The notes under the pieces: generated by a model
What the model was told of the DNA's origin: nothing
Database searches by the model: none
What the model saw: only the letters and a program-made list of their open reading frames with translations
Assembly: GCF_007858975.2 (NCBI RefSeq)
Contig: NZ_CP042220.2
Location: forward strand, 186,001-250,000
DNA length: 64,000 nt
Origin: Dickeya poaceiphila
Lineage (GTDB): Bacteria; Pseudomonadota; Gammaproteobacteria; Enterobacterales; Enterobacteriaceae
Direction of reading: 5' to 3'
Position numbers and translations under genes: made by a program
Part shown: positions 8,419 to 15,853 of the stretch, piece after piece
Layout of the letters: each line of letters opens with the position of its first letter
Position numbering within the stretch: position 1 is the stretch's first letter

Positions 8419-10170
8419 ATGAGCACGAAATATACGGCTCTGCTTACCAAAGTGGGAGCTGCCAGGCTGGCAAATGCAATCGCACAGGGAAAACAGTTGG
8501 AAATCACCCGGATGGGCGTAGGAGATGGCGGTGGTGTTCTGCCAACGCCAGATCCCGCGCAAACTGCCTTGATCAATGAAAAACGGCGCGCCGCGCTTAA
8601 TTCGTTGGTACTTGATCCGACCAATGCTAATCAGATTATTGCCGAACAGGTGATTCCGGAAAATGAAGGCGGATTCTGGCTGCGTGAAATAGGGTTGTAT
8701 GATGCGAGCGATAATCTGATTGCAGTCGCCAACTGCCCGGAAACCTATAAGCCGCAATTGCAGGAAGGGTCGGGGCGTGTACAGACGGTGCGTATGATTC
8801 TGGCAGTCAGCCAGACTGATGCGGTGTCGTTGACCATTGACCCAGCAGTGGTGCTGGCCAGTCGGAAATATGTGGATGACAAGGCGTTATCTTCGCAGGC
8901 GTATACCGATACGAAAGTCACGGAAGTTAAATCCTATACCGACAATGGATTAGCCGCACATATTGCCGCTGTGAGTCCACACAAGCAGTATGCACCGATT
9001 GCAAGCCCGGCGCTGACGGGGGTGCCTACCGCGCCAACAGTAAATTCCGGGAATAACTCATCCCAGTTAGCGACAACCGCATTTGTGCATAACGCGATCG
9101 CTGATAACGCCTTCGCGCTGGATTTTACGAGCAGGGCGACTGGATGGGATGTGCCGTGGGATGCCAAAAGCGGATTCTATGAGGCCTATTTAGGGTCGTA
9201 TTCACAGGCCGTGTTGCATTTTCACGGCTCAGCGTCGAGTTGTACCGCCCTTCAGTTTGCTGCGCGTTACGGTAACGGTGGGCTGAGTTATCGGACGTCC
9301 CGCGATGACAAGGGTTTTGAGCATGACTGGGAGCAGATTTACACCACCGGATTCAGGCCATCACCTGCGGATATTGGCGCGCTCTCGGTGGCCGAATTCA
9401 ACCAGACCATTACGTCATATGCGCTACTATCCAGCCCGTCGTTCACCGGTAATGTGGCTGTAACGGGCGATGGAAATCAAATCAGGTTGCAGCAGAGCAC
9501 AGTGGCGCCAACGTCCGGGTCGTATCTGCATTCAGTTGACAGTGCCGGCGCATTTTTGTGGGCGGTCGGGCGCAGTGAAAATAACCGGTCTTTAGAATTG
9601 GTGGGCAAGGGGGGGAATCGCGTCGCGCTCACGGATGGCGGTGATATCACGATTGCTCCCACTGCCGGGTCCGCAACATGGATTACCAGCACGGCAACAC
9701 TGACCGCGCCTGCTGCCGGAGATAACAGCAACAGCGCCATTACATCAGCATGGTTTGCGGCAGAACTGGCGGGCATTCCGCTGCCATTCCCCGGTGCGGT
9801 TGCTCCGACAGGCTGGCTCAAGTGCAACGGCCAGACGTTTGACAAGAATCGCTATCCACGGCTGGCGCAGCTCTACCCATCAGGCACGTTGCCGGATCTG
9901 CGCGGCGAGTTTATTCGTGGCTGGGATGATGGGCGGGGAGTGGATGCGGGGCGACAGCTGTTTAGTTGGCAGGGGGATGAAATTAGATCCCACAGCCACG
10001 ATTTTGTTTCGTGGCCGAATAGTGGTAATTCCCAGGCTAAGGGCGGAGCACAGGACGCCAATGGTGGCGATGGCGGCTATTATGTGCGCCGCGGCATCGT
10101 TCTCCCGGCAGGAGGTATGGAAACCCGCCCCCGCAACATTGCCTTTAACTACATCGTAAGGGCAGCGTAA
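8419..10170 (+). CDS. P2 gpH-like tail fibre, cassette 1
   Basis: 583 residues. The start MSTKYTALL matches the N-terminus of P2 gpH-type fibres; the frame is open further upstream, but that part lies in the shared leader. The N-terminal attachment domain (1 to about 155) has MGVGDGGG (32-39), GGFWLREIGLYD (84-95) and EGSGRVQTVRMIL. It is followed by the HKQYAPIASPALTG / QLATTAFV fibre repeat. The middle is unique to this copy. From about residue 450 comes a tail-collar-like tip (GWLKCNGQ, PRLAQLYPSG, DLRGEFIRGWDDGRG) with an HSHDF motif and a closing PRNIAFNYIVRAA. No assembly gene follows. It would sit at the tip of a contractile tail and bind the target surface. Confidence 0.85.
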   Translation: MSTKYTALLTKVGAARLANAIAQGKQLEITRMGVGDGGGVLPTPDPAQTALINEKRRAALNSLVLDPTNANQIIAEQVIPENEGGFWLREIGLYDASDNLIAVANCPETYKPQLQEGSGRVQTVRMILAVSQTDAVSLTIDPAVVLASRKYVDDKALSSQAYTDTKVTEVKSYTDNGLAAHIAAVSPHKQYAPIASPALTGVPTAPTVNSGNNSSQLATTAFVHNAIADNAFALDFTSRATGWDVPWDAKSGFYEAYLGSYSQAVLHFHGSASSCTALQFAARYGNGGLSYRTSRDDKGFEHDWEQIYTTGFRPSPADIGALSVAEFNQTITSYALLSSPSFTGNVAVTGDGNQIRLQQSTVAPTSGSYLHSVDSAGAFLWAVGRSENNRSLELVGKGGNRVALTDGGDITIAPTAGSATWITSTATLTAPAAGDNSNSAITSAWFAAELAGIPLPFPGAVAPTGWLKCNGQTFDKNRYPRLAQLYPSGTLPDLRGEFIRGWDDGRGVDAGRQLFSWQGDEIRSHSHDFVSWPNSGNSQAKGGAQDANGGDGGYYVRRGIVLPAGGMETRPRNIAFNYIVRAA

Positions 10171-10334
10171 CGAGTGATAAATATTTTTTTGCTGTACAAA
10201 ATGCCAACTGAGTAGTAACGGAATAATACCGATAAACTGATTTAAACCTATTTCGACACCTGTCTGGAATAACAACATATTAATTATTCTATGTGGCCTG
10301 CACCGACTGAATAATTCACCCTATTGATATTCCT

Positions 10335-10362
10335 ACCCGCCTTAATGGCGGGTTTCTTTTTA
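10335..10362 (+). terminator. Terminator after fibre cassette 1
   Basis: ACCCGCC-TTAAT-GGCGGGTTTCTTTTT. The same hairpin recurs after cassettes 2 and 3 and is immediately followed by the promoter element of the next cassette. Confidence 0.85.
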
Positions 10363-10367
10363 TCCGT

Positions 10368-10429
10368 TTGTTGTGCCATGGCAGAAACAACGCCAGCCAG
10401 GCGATTTGCCGCCCGTCTATTTGCATAAT
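10368..10429 (+). promoter_or_regulatory. P2-type late promoter, fibre cassette 2
   Basis: TTGTTGTGCCATGGCAGAAA begins at 10368. TGT 10372-10374 and ACA 10387-10389 form TGT-N12-ACA. CATAAT is at 10424-10429. Dyad centre to predicted start is about 55 bases, the P2 Ogr/Delta arrangement. No -35 hexamer is evident, as expected for an activator-dependent promoter. Confidence 0.75.
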
Positions 10430-10538
10430 GTTGTCAGAGGCAACAACAAAATGGAATGGCTTGCAAAACAGGCCGCGATTAGGGCTGTGTTCATTGCGAT
10501 GTCACGTGCTGTTTAAGATGATTCAAAAGGAAAATGGT

Positions 10539-11684
10539 ATGGCGGTGAAATACATGACATTACTCACTCAGGTGGGTACGGCAAAACTGGCGAATGCCAC
10601 GGCATTAGGGAAAATGCTGAATATTACCCATATGGGGGTGGGTGATGGCGGCGGTAATCCAACAACGCCTAATCCGACTCAGACGGCATTGATCAATGAA
10701 AAACGTCGTGCGGTATTGAATGCCCTGAGAGTCGATCCCGCTAATCCGAATCAGATTATTGCCGAACAGGTGATTCCGGAAAATGAAGGCGGATTCTGGC
10801 TGCGTGAAATTGGTTTGTATGATGCGGACGGGGATTTAATTGCCGTGGCCAACTGCCCGGACACCTATAAGCCGCAATTACAGGAAGGCTCTGGCCGCGT
10901 ACAAACCGTACGTATGATTTTAGTGGTCAGTAACGCCAGTGCCGTCACGTTGAAAGTAGACCCGGCGGTGGTGCTGGCAACGCGTAAGTCGGTTGATGAC
11001 AAGGCGATTGAGGTGCAAGCCTATGCCGATGGGCTGATGACCAGCCATGTGAATGACGCGAATCCGCACAAACAGTATGCGCCGATTGCCAGTCCGGCGC
11101 TGACGGGTAATCCCACTGCGCCTACAGCAGTAGCAGGAACGAATACAACACAACTGGCAACCACGGCGTTTGTTGCTGGTGCGGTTAATTCTCTATCAGA
11201 TAAAACTGACAACAGCATCAAACTAAAACTGGATATTAATGACATTGTGGGTATGCCATTGCCCTGGCCGCAAGCGACCGCACCGGATGGCTGGCTCAAA
11301 TGCAATGGCCAGGCATTTGATAAAACCCGTTATCCGCGGTTGGCGCAGGTCTACCCGTCTGGCGTGTTGCCGGATTTGCGCGGTGAATTTATTCGCGGTT
11401 GGGATGATGGAAGAGGGGTGGATAGCAATAGAGGCCTGCTTTCATCACAAGGGGATGCGATTAGAAATATTGTTGCTTCGTTTGTCATGGATGACATGGC
11501 TGTTGGGACAAATGCTCCGACCGGAGCGATGTTTCCGAGTTCTCAGATTGCATATGATGCTACTTCAAATACTACAGGTTCTGTCGGCTTCAATGTTGTT
11601 TTTGATGCATCAAGGGTTGTACCTACAGCCAACGAAAATCGCCCCCGTAACATCGCCTTTAACTACATAGTGAGAGCTGCGTAA
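10539..11684 (+). CDS. P2 gpH-like tail fibre, cassette 2
   Basis: 381 residues. ATG 10539 has AAAGGA about nine bases upstream and begins MAVKYMTLLTQVG. The attachment domain (1 to about 150) is almost identical to cassette 3 and contains MGVGDGGG, GGFWLREIGLYD and EGSGRVQTVRMIL. A short fibre repeat (HKQYAPIASPALTG, TTQLATTAFV) follows. The collar-like tip starts at about residue 238 (GMPLPWPQ, GWLKCNGQ, DLRGEFIRGWDDGRG) and ends NRPRNIAFNYIVRAA. The variable loop between GRGVDSNR and ENRPRN is where receptor specificity would lie. No assembly gene follows. This is the shortest shaft among the collar-ended cassettes apart from cassette 4. Confidence 0.85.
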   Translation: MAVKYMTLLTQVGTAKLANATALGKMLNITHMGVGDGGGNPTTPNPTQTALINEKRRAVLNALRVDPANPNQIIAEQVIPENEGGFWLREIGLYDADGDLIAVANCPDTYKPQLQEGSGRVQTVRMILVVSNASAVTLKVDPAVVLATRKSVDDKAIEVQAYADGLMTSHVNDANPHKQYAPIASPALTGNPTAPTAVAGTNTTQLATTAFVAGAVNSLSDKTDNSIKLKLDINDIVGMPLPWPQATAPDGWLKCNGQAFDKTRYPRLAQVYPSGVLPDLRGEFIRGWDDGRGVDSNRGLLSSQGDAIRNIVASFVMDDMAVGTNAPTGAMFPSSQIAYDATSNTTGSVGFNVVFDASRVVPTANENRPRNIAFNYIVRAA

Positions 11685-11821
11685 TAAGTGATAAATATTT
11701 ATTCTGTAATAAATGCCAATTAGGTAATAATGGGATAATACCAATTAAATTATTTCTTAACCTTTTTAAAAAATAATATGTTAATTATTTATGGGCAGTT
11801 ATTTTATTTTCACCTTTTTCC

Positions 11822-11850
11822 TACCCGCCTTAATGGCGGGTTTCTTTTTA
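11822..11850 (+). terminator. Terminator after fibre cassette 2
   Basis: TACCCGCC-TTAAT-GGCGGGTTTCTTTTTA, the same hairpin as after cassette 1. Confidence 0.85.
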
Positions 11851-11855
11851 TCTGT

Positions 11856-11917
11856 TTGTTGTGCCATGGCAGAGACAACGCCAGTCAGGCGATTTGCCGC
11901 CCGTCTCTTTGCATAAT
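11856..11917 (+). promoter_or_regulatory. P2-type late promoter, fibre cassette 3
   Basis: TTGTTGTGCCATGGCAGAGA begins at 11856. TGT 11860-11862, ACA 11875-11877 (N12 between). CATAAT at 11912-11917. Same geometry as cassette 2. Confidence 0.75.
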
Positions 11918-12027
11918 GTTGTCAGAGGCAACAATAAAATGGAATGGCTTGCAAAAACAGGCCGCGATTAGGGCTGTGTTCATTGCGATGTCACGTGCTG
12001 TTTAAGATGATTCAAAAGGAAAATGGT

Positions 12028-13206
12028 ATGGCGGCGAAATATATGGCGTTACTCACCCAGGTGGGTACGGCAAAACTGGCGAATGCCACGGCATTAGGGA
12101 AAATGCTGAATATTACTCATATGGGCGTGGGCGATGGCGGCGGTAATCCAACAACGCCTAATTCGACTCAGACGGCATTAATTAATGAAAAACGTCGGGC
12201 GGTATTAAATACTCTGCATGTTGATCCCACTAATCCGAATCAGATTATTGCCGAACAGGTGATTCCGGAAAATGAAGGCGGATTCTGGCTGCGTGAAATT
12301 GGTTTGTACGATGCGGACGGGGAGTTAGTTGCCGTGGCCAACTGCCCGGACACCTACAAGCCGCAATTACAGGAAGGCTCTGGCCGTGTACAAACCGTGC
12401 GCATGATTTTGGTCGTCAGTCATGCTCAGGCCGTGTCATTGAGCATTGACCCGGCGGTGGTGCTGGCAACGCGTAAGTTTGTTGATGACAAGGCGATTGA
12501 GGTGCAAGCCTATGCCGATGACCTGATGGCAAAACACCTTGCTGCCAGTAACCCCCATCCGCAATATGCACCGCTGGTAAGTCCCTCGCTGACGGGGGTG
12601 CCGACTGCGCCAACGGCGGTTGCAGGAACCCGCAATAGTCAGCTGGCAACGACCGCATTTGTTAAAGGCGCTATTGAAGCACTGGTTGCCTCTTCTCCAG
12701 AAGTACTTGATACGCTGAATGAACTGGCAGCCGCTTTGGGTAACGATCCAAACTTTGCCACCACAATCACGAACGCACTGGCGGGCAAACAGCCGCTGGA
12801 CAACACGCTGACTGCATTGTCAGGAAAATCTGTTGCTGCGCTTCTCGAATACCTTGGTTTAGGAACCGCAGCGAAAAAAAACGTAGGTACTGGTGCTGGT
12901 CAACTCCCTGATATGCATAGTTTTTCAATCGGCAGCAATAATGCATTCAGATTGCCGACAGGTCACATTGTACAGTTCGATTATGGTGTATTGAGTGACA
13001 TTGGGGGATTTACGAAAAGCTACCCTATTCCGTTCCCTACAACGGCCATCGTGCTGATTGGGATTGTGTACAACACGTTAGGGGTACGGTGGGTTGCTAC
13101 ACCGAATATTTTTGACAGAACTGCGGCGAACATCAACTTTGTAGACTCTGCCACGGGCAATGCTTTGACGGGGATAACCGTTGGCTATCTGGCTATAGGA
13201 TACTGA
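12028..13206 (+). CDS. P2 gpH-like tail fibre, cassette 3
   Basis: 392 residues, starting MAAKYMALLTQVG with AAAGGA upstream. The attachment domain is shared with cassette 2. After PHPQYAPLVSPSLTG / SQLATTAFV the protein switches to a lambda-Stf-like shaft segment (NELAAALGNDPNFATTITNAL, LLEYLGLGTAAKKNVGTGAG). It ends in a compact unrelated tip (FPTTAIVLIGIVYNTLG to GITVGYLAIGY) instead of the collar-like tip. The tail-fibre-assembly gene starts two bases after the stop, as is usual for fibres whose tip needs a dedicated chaperone. Confidence 0.85.
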   Translation: MAAKYMALLTQVGTAKLANATALGKMLNITHMGVGDGGGNPTTPNSTQTALINEKRRAVLNTLHVDPTNPNQIIAEQVIPENEGGFWLREIGLYDADGELVAVANCPDTYKPQLQEGSGRVQTVRMILVVSHAQAVSLSIDPAVVLATRKFVDDKAIEVQAYADDLMAKHLAASNPHPQYAPLVSPSLTGVPTAPTAVAGTRNSQLATTAFVKGAIEALVASSPEVLDTLNELAAALGNDPNFATTITNALAGKQPLDNTLTALSGKSVAALLEYLGLGTAAKKNVGTGAGQLPDMHSFSIGSNNAFRLPTGHIVQFDYGVLSDIGGFTKSYPIPFPTTAIVLIGIVYNTLGVRWVATPNIFDRTAANINFVDSATGNALTGITVGYLAIGY

Positions 13207-13207
13207 T

Positions 13208-13642
13208 ATGAAAAAAATTAATAGCGTTTATTCACCCTCGCAGAATGTTATTTATCCCGCACAGCTTTATGCTGATTATGAACGTGCAGGTACATGGCCA
13301 TCAGATGGGATAGAAATCGGCGATGACGATGCCGTGCGGTTCAGCCCGGTTAATCAGCCAGTGGGAAAAATGCTGGGATACGTCGAGGGTGGGCTTATCT
13401 GGGTTGATGAACCCGCACCATCGCAGATGCAACTGATTAGAGAAGTCGAGGCAAGACGACAACTACTTCTTTCAACGGCGAATGACCTGACTGCCGACTG
13501 GCGAACAGAACTTGCACTGGACATCATTGCTGACGGGGATAAAGCGAAGCTGGTTGAATGGATGCAATACATCAAAGCCGTGAAGGCAGTAGACATCTCT
13601 ACTGCGCCGAATGTTAGCTGGCCGGAGAAACCGAATATGTAG
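13208..13642 (+). CDS. Tail-fibre assembly protein, cassette 3
   Basis: 144 residues of the Tfa / Caudo_TAP family, chaperones that help fold or cap the distal end of tail fibres. The family C-terminal pattern is visible: EARRQLLLSTANDLTADWRTELALDIIADGDKAKLVEWMQYIKAVKAVDIS then NVSWPEKP. The start lies one base after the fibre stop codon, implying translational coupling. The same C-terminal layout recurs in the assembly proteins of cassettes 4 and 5 with divergent sequence. Confidence 0.85.
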   Translation: MKKINSVYSPSQNVIYPAQLYADYERAGTWPSDGIEIGDDDAVRFSPVNQPVGKMLGYVEGGLIWVDEPAPSQMQLIREVEARRQLLLSTANDLTADWRTELALDIIADGDKAKLVEWMQYIKAVKAVDISTAPNVSWPEKPNM

Positions 13643-13737
13643 CCCGGTGAGTACCGGGAAGACTGGAGGTATCAATTCACTCGTTCTATCTGGTGTAGTT
13701 AAGCCGTATTCACCGTGTCCTCTTTTTTTGACGTTTT

Positions 13738-13762
13738 CCCGCCTTAATGGCGGGTTTATTTT
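13738..13762 (+). terminator. Terminator after fibre cassette 3
   Basis: TCCCGCC-TTAAT-GGCGGGTTTATTTT, same family as the hairpins after cassettes 1 and 2. Confidence 0.8.
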
Positions 13763-13768
13763 ACCGGC

Positions 13769-13830
13769 TTGTTGTGCCATGGCAGAGACAACGTCATCAA
13801 CAGGTAATATTTTCGGGGTGTTTGCATAAT
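13769..13830 (+). promoter_or_regulatory. P2-type late promoter, fibre cassette 4
   Basis: TTGTTGTGCCATGGCAGAGA begins at 13769. TGT 13773-13775 and ACA 13788-13790 give TGT-N12-ACA. CATAAT at 13825-13830 is followed by GGTTGTCAGA. The bases between dyad and -10 differ from cassettes 2 and 3, yet the spacing is exactly kept. Confidence 0.75.
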
Positions 13831-13924
13831 GGTTGTCAGAAAGCAGAACGAACATTGGATATTTGCATAACCACCATGTTTGCTGCCGCTGACCAACTTT
13901 TAATTGACGCAGACGAGAGAAACG

Positions 13925-14941
13925 ATGGGAACCAAATACTTTACGATTCTTACCCGTATCGGTGAGGTTAAACTGGCGGAAGCAATCTCAACCGGAAAGC
14001 CACTGGAAATTACCGAGATGGGCGTTGGGGATGGCGGTGGGGTATTACAGACGCCAGATACGATGCAGACCAAATTGGTGAATGAAAAGCGCCGGGCGGT
14101 GATCAATTCCCTGAGTGTAGACCCGGATAACCCCGGTCAGATTATTGCCGAGCAGGTGATCCCGGAAAATGAAGGGGGATTCTGGCTGCGTGAAATTGGT
14201 TTGTATGATGCGGCTGGCAATTTGATTGCGGTAGCCAATTGCCCGGAAACCTATAAACCGGAACTGAAGGAAGGGTCGGGCCGGGTACAGACGGTACGCA
14301 TGATCCTGATTGTCAGCCGTACCGATGCGGTAACGCTAAAATTTGACCCGACAGTCGCGCTGGCGACACGGCGTTATGCGGATACGCTGCTGGCGGGGCA
14401 TCTTGCCGAACCCAACCCCCATTCGCAGTATCTGTTGATCAGTGAATTTGTCGGTATTCCACAACCCTGGCCGCAGGCGACCGCCCCGGCGGGCTGGCTG
14501 AAATGTAACGGCCAGTCGTTTGATAAAACTGTCTATCCCCGGCTGGCGCAGGTCTACCCGTCCGGTGTGCTGCCGGATTTGCGCGGTGAATTTATTCGCG
14601 GTTGGGATGATGGGAGAGGAGTGGATGCGAGCAGAGCGCTGCTTAGCCAGCAAGAGGGAGCAATTCCAGATCATAACCACATGCTTGAGGGATTATGGTC
14701 TACTGCAATAAACACATCGTCAGAACTGGGGGCGATTGTTGGAACGGGAGATAAAATATGGAATACGTTGCAGGAGTATCAAGGGATTGACTTGCCTCCA
14801 TCCCTCGGCATCGCGACGAGTATCGGTTCCGGAGGTTATGCTTTCAGTGGAGAAAAAGTAAAACGCGTATTACGTACTCCAGTAGCTGCAGAAAACAGGC
14901 CCCGCAACATCGCCTTTAACTACATCGTGAGGGCGGCATGA
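13925..14941 (+). CDS. P2 gpH-like tail fibre, cassette 4
   Basis: 338 residues, starting MGTKYFTILTRIG with GAGAG upstream. The attachment domain carries MGVGDGGG, GGFWLREIGLYD and EGSGRVQTVRMIL. The shaft is almost absent: after PHSQYLLISEF the collar-like tip begins at about residue 176 (GIPQPWPQATAPAGWLKCNGQ, DLRGEFIRGWDDGRG), with a DHNHM motif and an ENRPRNIAFNYIVRAA end. Its stop overlaps the start of the assembly gene (ATGA). It is the only collar-ended cassette here with its own assembly gene. Confidence 0.85.
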   Translation: MGTKYFTILTRIGEVKLAEAISTGKPLEITEMGVGDGGGVLQTPDTMQTKLVNEKRRAVINSLSVDPDNPGQIIAEQVIPENEGGFWLREIGLYDAAGNLIAVANCPETYKPELKEGSGRVQTVRMILIVSRTDAVTLKFDPTVALATRRYADTLLAGHLAEPNPHSQYLLISEFVGIPQPWPQATAPAGWLKCNGQSFDKTVYPRLAQVYPSGVLPDLRGEFIRGWDDGRGVDASRALLSQQEGAIPDHNHMLEGLWSTAINTSSELGAIVGTGDKIWNTLQEYQGIDLPPSLGIATSIGSGGYAFSGEKVKRVLRTPVAAENRPRNIAFNYIVRAA

Positions 14942-15561
14942 TGACGATATCAACACAGGACGTGCGCGCGGTGCTGGCGGTGGATGGGCTGGCGGCTCAA
15001 GCTGGCTGGTTACGGGTGTATCACGTGGATGCTGCAACCCGTGAGTACGATGGCTACAGTGACGAATATCTGATGCCGGGAACAGGGATTCCCGCGCACA
15101 GCTATGCTGATGAGCCGCCGCAGCCTGTGGCGGAAGGGCAGGCGCTACGGCGTTCGTCTGATGGCCTGCAGTGGGAATGGGTGCCGGATTTACGTGGGCA
15201 GACCGTTTACGACACGCAGACGCGTCAGCCGCACGTGGTGAGTGAGCTGGGAGCGTTGCCCGCCCGCCTGACCTTGCTGCCGCCAGCCAGCAAGTTTGAC
15301 TGTTGGGATGGCGCACAATGGGTAACGGATACCGCAGCGCACCGGGAAAGCCTGCTACAGGCGGCCCGACAGGAGTGTGAAAGCCGTCGCCAGACGGCGC
15401 ATGAGCGTATCCGTGAGCTGACCTATGCGCAGGAACTGGACATCGCCACCGAGCAGGAAACCCAGGCGCTTAAAAGCTGGAAAATCTATCTGGTACAGTT
15501 AAGTCGTATTGATCTGTCTCAGTCGCCGGATATCGACTGGCCGACTATACCCGCAAACTGA
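14938..15561 (+). CDS. Tail-fibre assembly protein, cassette 4
   Basis: 207 residues (206 if the second ATG is used). It is longer than the other two assembly proteins because of an N-terminal extension (VDAATREYDGYSDEYLMPG, PQPVAEGQALRRSSDGLQWEWV). That extension resembles the extended Tfa proteins of Mu- and P2-like phages. The C-terminal half has the Tfa pattern: QARQECESRRQTAHERIRELTYAQELDIATEQETQALKSWKIYLVQLSRIDLS then DIDWPTIP. Start overlaps the fibre stop by four bases. Confidence 0.8.
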   Translation: MMTISTQDVRAVLAVDGLAAQAGWLRVYHVDAATREYDGYSDEYLMPGTGIPAHSYADEPPQPVAEGQALRRSSDGLQWEWVPDLRGQTVYDTQTRQPHVVSELGALPARLTLLPPASKFDCWDGAQWVTDTAAHRESLLQAARQECESRRQTAHERIRELTYAQELDIATEQETQALKSWKIYLVQLSRIDLSQSPDIDWPTIPAN

Positions 15562-15572
15562 TTTAGGGCTAT

Positions 15573-15620
15573 ACCCGTTCGGAATAACCATGTTCTGTTA
15601 TTCCGAACGGGTGTTTTTTT
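15573..15620 (+). terminator. Terminator after fibre cassette 4
   Basis: ACCCGTTCGGAATAAC pairs with GTTATTCCGAACGGGT, followed by GTTTTTTT. It is a different hairpin from those of cassettes 1-3. Confidence 0.9.
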
Positions 15621-15692
15621 ATTGATCTTTTCTGACGTATCTCCTTGCTGATTATCGGATTTTTATCGTGCTACTGGCAGGCATCAATAGCC

Positions 15693-15753
15693 TTGTTGTG
15701 CCATCGCCGCCACACCCGTATGAACGGGTGATTTGACTCGCTATCAGCATAAT
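15693..15753 (+). promoter_or_regulatory. P2-type late promoter, fibre cassette 5
   Basis: TTGTTGTGCCATCGCCGCCA begins at 15693. TGT 15697-15699 and ACA 15712-15714 (N12). CATAAT at 15748-15753, one base closer than in the other copies, followed by GGTTGTCA. A CACCCGTATGAACGGGTG hairpin lies between the two elements. Confidence 0.7.
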
Positions 15754-15853
15754 GGTTGTCACAAGGCAGACAGGACGGTGAGCACTTGCTGTGTTCTTAT
15801 TCCCCTGCTGCTGCCTGACTTTTTCCTTTACATTCATGCTGATGAGAGAATCG

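Larger units (their letters stand above)
10335..10990 (+). repeat. Long direct repeat, copy A (cassette 2 leader and N-terminal code)
   Basis: Terminator, late promoter, 5' leader and roughly the first 150 codons of cassette 2 are nearly identical to 11822-12480 in front of and inside cassette 3. The leaders differ at only a handful of positions, one being an extra A in the run after GGCTTGC. The repeat ends where the fibre sequences diverge. Confidence 0.85.
11822..12480 (+). repeat. Long direct repeat, copy B (cassette 3 leader and N-terminal code)
   Basis: Partner of 10335-10990. The two copies lie in the same orientation about 1.49 kb apart, so recombination between them would delete or duplicate one cassette or swap its tip. 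Confidence 0.85.

Noticed and set aside
15709..15731. CACCCGTATGAACGGGTG hairpin as a terminator
   Set aside because: No T-run, and it lies inside the late promoter of cassette 5 between the dyad and the -10 box.
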